The translations under genes and the position numbers were made by a program. Shown in pieces: positions 55,087 to 64,000 of a stretch of 64,000 nucleotides of DNA. The notes under the pieces were generated by a model. That model was not told the DNA's origin. It worked only from the letters and a program-made list of their open reading frames with translations, and did not search any database. Source of the stretch: Mesostigma viride (taxonomy: Eukaryota > Streptophyta > Mesostigmatophyceae > Mesostigmatales > Mesostigmataceae); assembly GCA_009746045.1 (NCBI GenBank), contig RPFO01001400.1:124001-188000 (forward strand), read 5' to 3'. Within the stretch, counting starts at the first letter, position 1, and the number at the start of each line of letters is the position of its first letter.

Positions 55087-56300
55087 ATGCATCGACCTCA
55101 CAGTCGACTGAGACACATGGTGGTGCCGGTATCTCGGGCTAAAACGACAGCTCTCAGCAGCAAGATTAGCAACACCCAACGCATGCTAGATTTTCTACGC
55201 CTCTGCGTTGCGCAAGCATCCCCGAATACCCAGAGCAGGCGGCAGGCTCGCATCCTACGCCTGCAGGACAAAATAAATGCGATGAAAAGCACTATTTCCA
55301 CCGCTTCCCTTCCTCCCTCCGTTCCACCCCCACCTCCATTCCCCGCCGCATCCACCCCCATCACCCATCGCCGTTCTCCCCTGGTGGGCCAGCAGGCATC
55401 CTTGGCCCTTGCCACTTTCAATACACGTACATTGCTAGCAGATGACGACCATAGCTGCCGGGTAGAGGAGCTAGTCGCATTTTGCATAGAGCATCGTGTA
55501 TCTATTCTAGGCGTCCAGGAACACCGTCGCCAGGTGCCATTTGGCACGGTGAGCACTAACCGCCTTGCAGGCGGTTGGCGTTTCTACTTCGCTGGAAGTG
55601 GGACGCCAGGCCGGCAAGGTGGTGTTGGTCTTTTGTGTTCGCCGTTGGCAGTTGCTAGCCTCAGTACGCTTAAGTTCCTAACACCACGCCTTATGGTAGC
55701 ACATTTCACCTCCGTCGAGGGGCGGTCTAAGCACCACCTCACGGTGGGGGTGGGCTACGCACCCCATAGTGGTCTACCTGCGTTGGAACGCCAGAAGTTC
55801 TTCGAGGACTTGCATAGCCTTGAGGGGGCCACCCCGGCCCGCCACTTTTTGGTTATGCTGCTAGACGCCAATGCCACGCTCCCTGTGGGCACTGCTGGCA
55901 GTCGCTTTGCGCCTGCTGACACTGCTGCTAACGACAACACACCCCTGTTTTCTGCCTTTTTGCGGGATAGCGGGATGGTTGCTGTCAACTGCCACTTCCA
56001 ACGTCCCTCACAGGACTTGGTCACTTTTCGTGGCCCTAACGGCCGTCAGGCCTGTCTGGACTACGTGGTGGTACGGCAGCCCAGGTGCACCTCGGTTCTG
56101 GACACCCGAGTGTTTAATTGACACGCCCACGGTGTGCTCTGACCACCGGTTGGTGCGCGCAACCATTCGGCTCCGGTTCCACGTCCCCGCGCGCCGCGCC
56201 CCAGTGGTCCGCCCTGACTGGTCTGCTCTACGCCCGGTCCGGGGAGATCCTGAGGACTGGACGGACGCCGAGCACGAGCGGATCAACCGGTGCCGACGGG
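55087..56300 (+). pseudogene. LINE apurinic-like endonuclease domain
   Basis: An N-terminal helical/proline-rich part, then the exo-endo-phosphatase fold: LALATFNTRTLL, ILGVQEHRR (catalytic Glu), GGVGLLCS, VGYAPHSG, VMLLDANA, ACLDYVVV and, after a frameshift near 56105, SDHRLV (catalytic Asp-His). All catalytic motifs are visible, so the domain was functional before the frameshift. It nicks target DNA to prime reverse transcription. Confidence 0.85.
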
Positions 56301-58151
56301 AGTACCTGTCGGCCCTGGCATGAGTGTGGGGCCCGCGCCCCCCCCCCGCCGCTTCACCCCGAGACGGCCGCCCGCCTTGGGGTTGCCGGACCCCCGCCGC
56401 CGCCAGCGCCCCCTTCCTCGGCCGCGGACTACCAAGTCCCCGACTTGCAGGAGGGCTGCCTTGCCACTGACGACGTCGTCCCCTCCTTCACTTTGAAGGA
56501 ACTGGACGGCGCCCTTGCTCGCCTGCGGTACGATGCGGCGGTCGGTGCCGACCACCTTTCTGCTGAGCTGCTGAAGACCCCTGATCCAGCGGTTAGGGAT
56601 CTTCTGCTGGCGTTCTGCAACCGTGTCCTGCTTTCTGACGAGCCTCCGCCTGCTGAGTGGCAGACGGCCATCCGCATCATGCTGTACAAGAAGGGCTCTG
56701 CTGCTGACCCCGGTAACTACAGGGGTGTCTGCCTCCAGAGCGCAGCGCTGAAGGTCTTCATGCGCATGATGCTGCACAGGCTCCGCGCCGCGCTGGACCC
56801 ACACCTGGATGAGTCTCAGATGGGTTTTCGTCGTGGTCGTAACACTGTCATGGCTGTGTTTGTCGCGCGCCGGTTGATGGAGGAGGTGCGTCGCCTTTGC
56901 CCTGACAGTTTGCCGCTGGTCTCCATTTTTGTTGACTATATCAAGGCCTTTGACAGGGTCCTCTGGGAGGCTCTTTGGGCCATCCTAGCTCTGGACCGCG
57001 TGCCACCAGCGTTTATTTCTGCCATTCGCCGACTGTATGAGGGCTCACAGGCAGTAGTGCGGACTGCGGAAGGCACCGACCCCACCATTCCCCCTTCACC
57101 ACGGGGTGTGGCAAGGTTGTGTCCTGTCTCCATACCTGTTCATTATTGTCGTGGACCACGTCATGCGCCAGGCACGTGCGCGCTTTACTGCTCTTAAGGG
57201 GTCAGTTCGAGCCAGGCTTGGACATCCTTAACGAGCGTGGGCACGGCGGGGTTAGCACGGGTTACCGCCTGGCTGACCTGATTTATGCGGACGACACCAC
57301 CCTCATCGCGCGCCCCGAGCACATTCAGACCTGGCTGGACTGTCTGGGCCTGGAGGCGAGGGCGGTGGGGTTGGAGATTAGTGTCAAAACTGAGGCGATG
57401 GTGATTGGGGCCTCCAGTCGCCCACCGCTGCCGCGCCTGCTCGACGGGACGGAGGTCCCATTCCGCGACCGCTTCAAGCTGTTGGGGAGTTGGCTTCCTG
57501 ACACTGCCGACGATGTGGACACCCGCATCGGCCTTTCCTGGGCCAAGCTCCGTTCGCTCAACACCTACTGGCGCTCCAAGGGCCTGGACGAGCACCGCAA
57601 GTAGCGCATGCTCTTCAAGGTCCTCGTCCTCACGGTGCTCACGTATGGCGCCGAGGCATGGACACTCACGGCAACACTGGCAGCCAAGCTAGACGGCACG
57701 GTAACCAGGATGCTCCGACAGGTCCTGAATGTAGGGTTTTCTCAGCGTAGGTCAGAGTCTTTGTATCACGGTATATATGCCTCGTATTTCGGATGAGATT
57801 AGGCAGCGTAGGATAGCATTTGTAGGACATCTTGCTTGCACCAGCCAGGTCGACACCGCCCTTGGTCTGGCCGGTCCCCAGCGGCTCGGCCAACCAGGGC
57901 GGCATATTTTGACCTGGCCTGGCCCCAAGAACATCCCTAAAAGGGTAGGGAAACATGCCATGACCTATACCCAGATGTTGCTGGACGACCTAGTGGTCCC
58001 AGCCCAGTTTGAGTACCGCATCCCCTCTCTCTCCCTTCTCTGGACTGCCATGCAGGACAAGAAGCGGTGGCAGAAGATTGTCAAGGCTCACACGCCAGCC
58101 CCTGTGGGCAAGCCGCCCCCCCCCAAGAGGAGGAGCCGTTTTGATGAGTAG
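56301..58151 (+). pseudogene. LINE reverse transcriptase and C-terminal region
   Basis: RT motifs in order: ADHLSAELLK, IMLYKKGSAADPGNYRGVCL, QMGFRRGRNT, SIFVDYIKAFDRV (motif A), a frameshift in the GVRQGC-type motif near 57110, and LIYADDTTLI (catalytic YADD). The thumb-side FKLLGSWLPDTADDV follows. A TAG codon at 57601 (three bases extra relative to the copy at 35105) and a two-base insertion near 57770 break the end, which reads RRIAFVGHLACTSQ and closes PKRRSRFDE. At least four defects, so inactive. Confidence 0.85.
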
Positions 58152-58224
58152 CGTAGATAGGCTTTTCTAGACTAGATATAGCTTAGAGTTAGGTTAGTTC
58201 GATTACGCGGCTTCCTCCACACCA

Positions 58225-59661
58225 TGTCGCGTCCGTGATCTATCACGTACGTCCGCTATTCAGATTTTAGCGTAATTCTGACGTCCGCAGCCTTGTGCGG
58301 GTTGCTATACCGCGGCCCGGTATACTGACGCCGCGGATCTCACTTGTACTCACGCGCCAAGTCCGCTGAATTTGCTGACGGAACTTTTGGGCGGACCTGA
58401 ATTTCACTAACATTCGTCACAAGGGCAGTTTGCCGAATGCTGGTACACAGCAAGCCGGCGAGGCACTGAGCAGATGTGCAATTTCAGGATTTCAACGTGG
58501 GACACCAGACACAAATGCAAGGAAGCCCCAGGCGGTGCCTGGCATAGCCGATAGATTTGCCCTTGTATATTTGTGTTCGCTTGACAGATAAAGCTTGAAG
58601 TTTAGCTTGTCGGAAATTAGACAATGTTATGATTGGCTGATGTCTAAAGTGGCGCTAGTGGCGCCAGCCGCCAGGCTTGAGCTAGCTTTGAGCAGTATAG
58701 AAGGATGAGCAACGAACCATGGTGGTCGTTGTTCGTCCGTTTCTCTCCCTCACAACTGGTTTGTTGTCTTCATGGGGTGAAATAGTTCGAGCAGCCCGGA
58801 GCAGCCCCCGTGAGTGGTTGCATGCAGTCAGTTGCCATGAGGATGGACTGACGGATACGACAATGTATTGGTTTTGTTAAGAATGTGTGTAAGACTGAGA
58901 ACGAGACAAGGGGCAGGGCCTTCGGGCACCCTGGTCGTCGTTGGCATGCATGCCAGTAGGAACTAGGTCGGGAACACACGCGCACTGCCGCCACAAGGGG
59001 CCTGCAGTGGCTTCAACCAAGGGACCTCACGGCTGCTCTTATAACTACAACATTACAACTCGACAGTCTTTGTAATTCGTCATGTATCTCATTGGAATTG
59101 AAAGGTCTTTTGGTTGCTTTGATGATAAAGCATGGTCTCAAGAATCGGCTGGTTGGGCCGGATTGCCTGTCATGAAGGTGGCGGTGCCATAAAGGACCGC
59201 ACCTTTCATTCTCATTTTAAACGGACGAACAACCCATGATGGGTTCAGTCCGGCCAGCCTGGATGTTCCTCCTGCTTCACCCAGGGAAGCACAAGGAAGA
59301 GGTTATTGCTTAGCCTTCAAAAGCATCTGAAGAGGTTAGGCTTTTCCCTGTAAAAAGCCATTGAAGGGGTTATTGCTAAGCCTTTAAAAGCATGCATGTT
59401 AAGGTTGTTGCTGATCCTGGAAAAGCATCTTTGAGCAGCTGGATTTTTTTTTCTTTTTTTGCTGCTGCCTGGCATGACGCCCTCTTTGGGCTTCCTTCTT
59501 TTGTGTGAGCTGCCTTTCTTTCACTTTTTGCTCTCACGTTGTTGTGAGCTAAATAGTGGGGGGGGAGGTGGCATATCTCACACATGATTACTGCTGATAG
59601 TGGATGCATTTCAAGTTGCGGTAATGACCAGTCCAGGATGATATGGCACGCAAACGCGACA
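58225..59661. mobile_element. TIR element, long form
   Basis: Begins TGTCGCGT and ends ACGCGACA, inverted repeats of eight bases. 1437 bp. No transposase. It contains ~725 bases (58843-59567) absent from the neighbouring copy. ACCA lies just before it (58221-58224). Confidence 0.75.
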
Positions 59662-59663
59662 GC

Positions 59664-60367
59664 TGTCGCGTCCGTGATCTATCACGTCCGCTAAGATTTT
59701 AGCGTAATTCTGACGTCCGCAGCCTTGTGCGGGTTGCTATACCGCGGCCCGGTATACTGACGCCGCGGATCTTACTTGTACTCACGCGCCAAGTCCGCTG
59801 AATTTGCTGACGGAACTTTTGGGCGGACCTGAATTTCACTAACATTCGTCACAAGGGCAGTTTGCCGAATGCTGGTACACAGCAAGCCGGCGAGGCACTG
59901 AGCAGATGTGCAATTTCAGGATTTCAACGTGGGACACCAGACACAAATGCAAGGAAGCCCCAGGCGGTGCCTGGCATAGCCGATAGATTTGCCCTTGTAT
60001 ACTTGTGTTCGCTTGACAGATAAAGCTTGAAGTTTAGCTTGTCGGAAATTAGACAATGTTATGATTGGCTGATGTCTAAAGTGGCGCTAGTGGCGCCAGC
60101 CGCCAGGCTTGAGCTTTGAGCAGTATAGAAGGATGAGCAACGAACCATGGTGGTCGTTGTTCGTCCGTTTCTCTCCCTCACAACTGGTTTGTTGTCTTCA
60201 TGGGGTGAAATAGTTCGAGCAGCCCGGAGCAGCCCCCGTGAGTGGTTGCATGCAGTCAGTACGTTGCCATGAGGTGGCATATCTCACACATGATTACTGC
60301 TGATAGTGGATGCATTTCAAGTAGCGGTAATGACCAGTCCAGGATGATATGGCACGCAAACGCGACA
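59664..60367. mobile_element. TIR element, short form
   Basis: 704 bp, with the same ends and nearly identical flanks as the long form, lacking its middle. Separated from the long form by only GC (59662-59663). ACCA follows at 60368-60371, so the pair together is flanked by one 4 bp repeat. Confidence 0.75.
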
Positions 60368-60457
60368 ACCACCCATCCAACCTGGAATATGTGCTACATG
60401 ATCTCCCAACGGAGACATGTAATAATTTAATTTAATTTTTTTTAATAACTCCGTTGG

Positions 60458-60925
60458 GAGTACTAATTAATTAATTAATTATCAACATGACTCCGTTGGG
60501 AGTCAATGTAGCACATATCCCTGAGAAGGGGCGTATGGCTTTTAATACATCCTAGGCTACTTCATGCAAGGGTGGGAATGTAAGCTATACCCTTGCTCTA
60601 GGTGCACCAGGGCACCCGCACCACCATGCTGTCTCAGGTTCAACCCGCCTAAGGGGGGGATCCTGGCACGGGGGAGGAAGATCATCATGGCTATACAAGG
60701 GCTAGGGCATGGCTGCTCGGCAGAGATCATCTCTCCGCATAGGCATAGCATGGCTAAATTCTTAATGCAACATCCATGGGGGTCCCATTATATTATAGAC
60801 ATAGCATGGCTAAATGTTGAAGGCATCATCCATGGGGGCCATTATGGGCGCACATGCGCGGGGGCGGCCACATGCTAGGCTAAGCCTTACTAATCTACAC
60901 TACTGGTATATATATTCCTAGTGCG
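60458..60925. repeat. TTAA tract and repeat M
   Basis: A partial M start (AACTCCGTTGGGAGTA), a TTAA tract (60462-60482), then a full M copy from ~60485 ending TTCCTAG, directly against the LINE fragment at 60926. Confidence 0.8.
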
Positions 60926-62363
60926 CGGTGTACTCGCCCCAAGGTGATTGCTCCGGCTTTCCGCCCCAGCTCTTGGGACGGGACGAGCGCCTCCATGGGT
61001 TGGATGTCCTCGGCGTTCCGGTTGGCGACCCCGCGTTTGTCATCGATGCTCTGCGGGCCGCCCTCGAGGCACGCACTGAGGTACTGCCCTTGATTGCGCG
61101 CCTTCATGATTCGCAGACCAAGGGTCTGCTTCTGTGGTTTTGCGCTCACCCTCGCGTCGTTCACTGGCTCCGGGGCGCTCTTCCGGCTCAGGTCCGGCTG
61201 GCCGCCGAGGGCCACGACGAACGCATCCAGTCGGCCTTGGCGCAGCTGGTCCCGGGCCCCGACCTCCCGCCACATGCTATTCGCATTGCCTCCCTGCCTG
61301 CACGGATGGGTGGCTGTGGTCTGACTCGTGCCGCCCGGCTGGCCCCAGCAGCATTTTTGGGCTCCGTCGCTCAGTCGTGGGCGGAAAGCTGCCGGCTCCT
61401 GCCCCTTTTGGCAACGGCAGCGCCTGACCTCCTGGACCCCAGCAGCCCTAATTGCCCTTCGTCACCGCCATCCAGGAGGCCTATGCTGAGATCCAGCAGG
61501 CCTGTTCTCCCGTCCGTGCCGCTCAGGCGGTACAGCGCCACCTCCCTCGCGGCACTCCCTCGGTCGCCTCCGTTCAATCTCCCGCCGCATTCCCTGCTCG
61601 CGTCATCGATAAACACCAGAAAACCTACGCGGGTATTCTGCACACGGCTGATTGGATGGCTCTTTTCGCGGACCTCAACGCCCAGGGACGTGCGTGGCTG
61701 TTCTCGCTTTCCTAATTGCGGAGTGTGGGCTCGGCGTACCTTCGTGCTCTTCCCATGGCCCCCCCATTCGCCTTAGCTCCCAGCCACTACTCGGTGGCGC
61801 TCCGGCACCAGCTATATTTGCCCCGCAGCCTCTTGTTCCGGCCGGGCGGCCTTGTGGTAGCTGTGGGCAGCCGCTGGATCCCACGTGGACTCACTACCTT
61901 GCCTGCATGGGGGGCCAACAGAATCAGAATTGGTATTTGTATTTGCACACTGTCCTCCTGACGGTGGTGCTCGCCATGGTTCGGTCGGTTTTCCCCCACG
62001 CGAACATCCGGTCCGAGGATGCGGATGGCGCTGCCTTCTATTCCCCCAACCACCGGCCTGACATCGTGGTGCTGGACTTTGAGGGGGGTGGCCGGCATCT
62101 GCTTATTGACGTTTCGGTGGCGCGGCCCTTGGCTCTTAGCCACGTGGCTGGGGCCTCCCTCACGGCAGGTTACACGGCGGACCGGGCGGAGCGGGCCAAG
62201 CTCCTGGCCTACGGCGACGTCGGGCACCATCGTGTGGTGCCCTTTGTCCTGGAGGAGTTTGGGGCCATGGGGCCCCTGACCTCCGCCTTCTTCAAGGAGT
62301 GTTGCCGGCTCCGGGAGGACCGGCTGGACCTGGAGGGCCACCGGGCCCCATGGTCGGCGCGGA
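60926..62363 (+). pseudogene. Restriction-endonuclease-type LINE, C-terminal half
   Basis: 5'-truncated: there are no catalytic RT motifs, but the post-RT region is readable: RLHGLDVLGVPVGDPAFVID, LARLHDSQTKGLLLWFC, PRVVHWLRGALPAQV and LPARMGGCGLTRAARLAPAA, a block typical of this LINE group. After frame changes near 61440 and 61730, the zinc finger CGSCGQPLDPTWTHYLAC and the endonuclease RPDIVVLDFEGGGRHLLIDV follow. Homology with 33654 ends at about 62363, where a different element starts. Confidence 0.7.
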
Positions 62364-63352
62364 CCTATTTAACGACGCCGGCCAGGCAGCTTCCGTGAGC
62401 TCCTGGTCCTTGTCGCAACTGTTAGGACCTAGGTCGCGTAGCTTGCAACCTTTGCTCCTCGCCCCTGGTAACGCTCTCGCTGGCTTGCTCACTCCAAGTG
62501 ACAACCACGGTGCGTCGGCAAAGAACTGCCTTGACCTGCCTCAGGCCATAGCTTTATGTTACCTCATTTCCATCGTGCCCTAAGGCATCGCCCATCGGCT
62601 TCGCACAGTGCACCGCTACCTTGCCAGAGCTCTTCTTACCGCTACCTTGCATCCTTGCTGCAGGCAGCGTTAAGGATCTCTGACATTCCGCGACTAGGTA
62701 TCACCAGTTCCTGTCACAGCTCTGCACGGATGCGCATCCTTGCAGAGCCCGCGACTGGCCTACTGGTCTCTACTTAGTCGCCGGACCGTTGCGCCCTCAG
62801 CCTCCATGGACCTGAGTCACGTGCTGGTCCAGGCTAAGCCTGTGCAGGCCCTGCCTGCCACGTGTCCTGTCCACTGCGGCCTCGGTGTGCACTGCCGCCG
62901 CCGCCGGTCGGCAGGACTTCGGGACCTGATAACTCTCACGTCCCTTGTCTGTTTCAGGCAGTCAGCACGGCGTTAGAAAGGTCTCCTCATCCTGCATCCA
63001 ACTAGCACATTGGTGCCCCAATATGCTAACTCCAACCCTTTCTTGTTTTGGAGGCTGGACCAGCCTGAGATTCCAATCAGCCATGCTCACTCATGCCACA
63101 GACTCCTGACCTCTCCCAGAGGCCAGGGCTGCCCTTCTTTTGGAACTTGAGGTTTTTACCCAAAGATTAGTCCAGAGCCAACATTGGTTCCAAGGCCCAG
63201 CCCTGACCCAGATGTCAGCCCCCAACCCTTTCTTTTGGGAACCTGGTTGAGGAGAAAAGTGAGGTCTCTACATCCAGGCAGCTGAAGTTGGACAGAGGAA
63301 GTTATGATAAAGGCCAAGTGCAATCTGGCCTGTAGACGGCCCTGAGCCTCCC
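62364..63352 (+). repeat. Probable LTR/leader of a retrotransposon
   Basis: No coding signal. TGGTGCCCCAATATG at 63011-63025 could be a primer binding site after an LTR ending near 63009 (AACTAGCACA). The LTR's left end was not found, and the right LTR lies outside the window. Confidence 0.35.
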
Positions 63353-64000
63353 TTGGAGGTTGAGGCTCAGGAGGAGAGCCAGGCAGTAGATGCTAACCCT
63401 CCATGCTTGGATGATGGTCTGTCCTGGATGGACGAGGGTGAGCTGGAATCTGCTGCAGCAACTGTCACAAGGCCAGTGGGGGCCAGGGCTGGACCAAAGC
63501 CCAAGGGGCTCCTCATGGCGGACGTCATCCGGGCACTGATGAGCGGCAAGCGTGATCCCAAGGTATCTAAGCTCACGGGGTGGGGGTCATGCTGGGCAGC
63601 AACATTAGAGGTGGATACCAACTCGCAGGTGTCCATTCTGAGGGCTGAGGATGCTGCAGGGTTGCGGATGTCTGTAGCCGGTTGCCCAGCCGTGTCTGAT
63701 TTCTCGGGTCCAATGTGTCCATGAAAGTTCTGGGGGAGGTGAGTGTGCCTATTCTGGGGGTGCCCACTGTGTTCTGTGTGGTAGAGGGCTATGAGGGTCC
63801 AGCCATACTGGGGCAGAATTTCTTATGCCAGCCGGGGGTGACGATAACCTCTGAGGAATTGGCACTAGAAGGGCAGGGTAGTTTACCCCTCCAGAGATAT
63901 CGCTACTCCCAGGGACTTAGTGTGGCTGTAAGGGCTGTGAAGGGTGTTGCAGTGGAGGGGCCTGATTCTAAGGAGCCCATTGCTCAGGACCTGCTGATCA
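63353..64000 (+). pseudogene. LTR retrotransposon protease region (cut by window edge)
   Basis: The frame 63353-63724 contains ATLEVDTNSQVSILRAED, the active-site loop of a retropepsin with Asn where Gly is usual (DTG). After a frame change near 63710, the second frame reads VLGEVSVPILGVPTVFCVVE and GPAILGQNFL, the flap and the hydrophobic-Gly (ILGxxFL) motif of the same fold. The frame continues off the window. The Asn at the catalytic loop probably disables the enzyme. Confidence 0.65.

Larger units (their letters stand above)
55087..60440 (+). mobile_element. APE-type LINE, long but broken
   Basis: One non-LTR retrotransposon: endonuclease, RT, C-terminal region, 3' UTR and AT-rich tail (60421-60440), with the 3' UTR interrupted by two terminal-inverted-repeat elements. 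The same 3' end without interruption is at 35657-35795. The RT/C-terminal layout resembles RTE-like LINEs, but the clade was not tested. Confidence 0.8.

Overview
This is nuclear DNA of a eukaryote. Genes have GT-AG introns, and microsatellites, minisatellites and nested retroelements dominate the window. The mix points to a unicellular alga, probably green lineage, but the sequence does not prove the taxon: GC-rich coding exons, a chromodomain Ty3 retrotransposon, APE-type and restriction-endonuclease-type LINEs, and a possible Penelope-like reverse transcriptase (RT).

Layout. 727-9816 (+) holds the last eight exons of an unrecognised gene whose introns are full of tandem repeats; in at least four introns the repeat unit includes the exon end and 5' splice site. 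10246-11034 holds relics of dispersed repeats. 11035-23799 is a tandem Ty3 chromovirus array (LTR-internal-LTR-internal), with the second internal region cut off inside RT. 23800-24704 is the right end of a TTAA-targeted repeat. 26041-28253 is an unidentified two-exon gene followed by a ~700 bp ATGG array. 30396-32700 has Ty1/copia and LINE fragments. 32862-38400 is one ORF1-bearing element (copy X) interrupted at TTAA by a 3.7 kb insertion that itself contains two older LINE fragments. 38700-39640 is an AT-hook ORF. 39848-43272 is a second ORF1 element (copy Y), interrupted by a 1.5 kb RT-bearing insertion with an 8 bp target duplication.

The clearest host genes are a six-exon GTP-type PEP carboxykinase (46933-44006, -) and, 1.8 kb away and divergent, a type II membrane protein with LicD/fukutin-like motifs (48782-50206, +). 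After more microsatellites, 55087-60440 is an APE-type LINE whose 3' UTR carries a tandem pair of short terminal-inverted-repeat elements. 60485-62363 is the C-terminal part of a restriction-endonuclease-type LINE. The right edge enters another LTR retrotransposon through its protease.

PEPCK is the only intact metabolic gene. Nearly all transposon ORFs are broken, so the window mainly records repeated nested insertion, often at TTAA, and growth of tandem arrays inside introns. All homology calls come from motif recognition; no database search was run.
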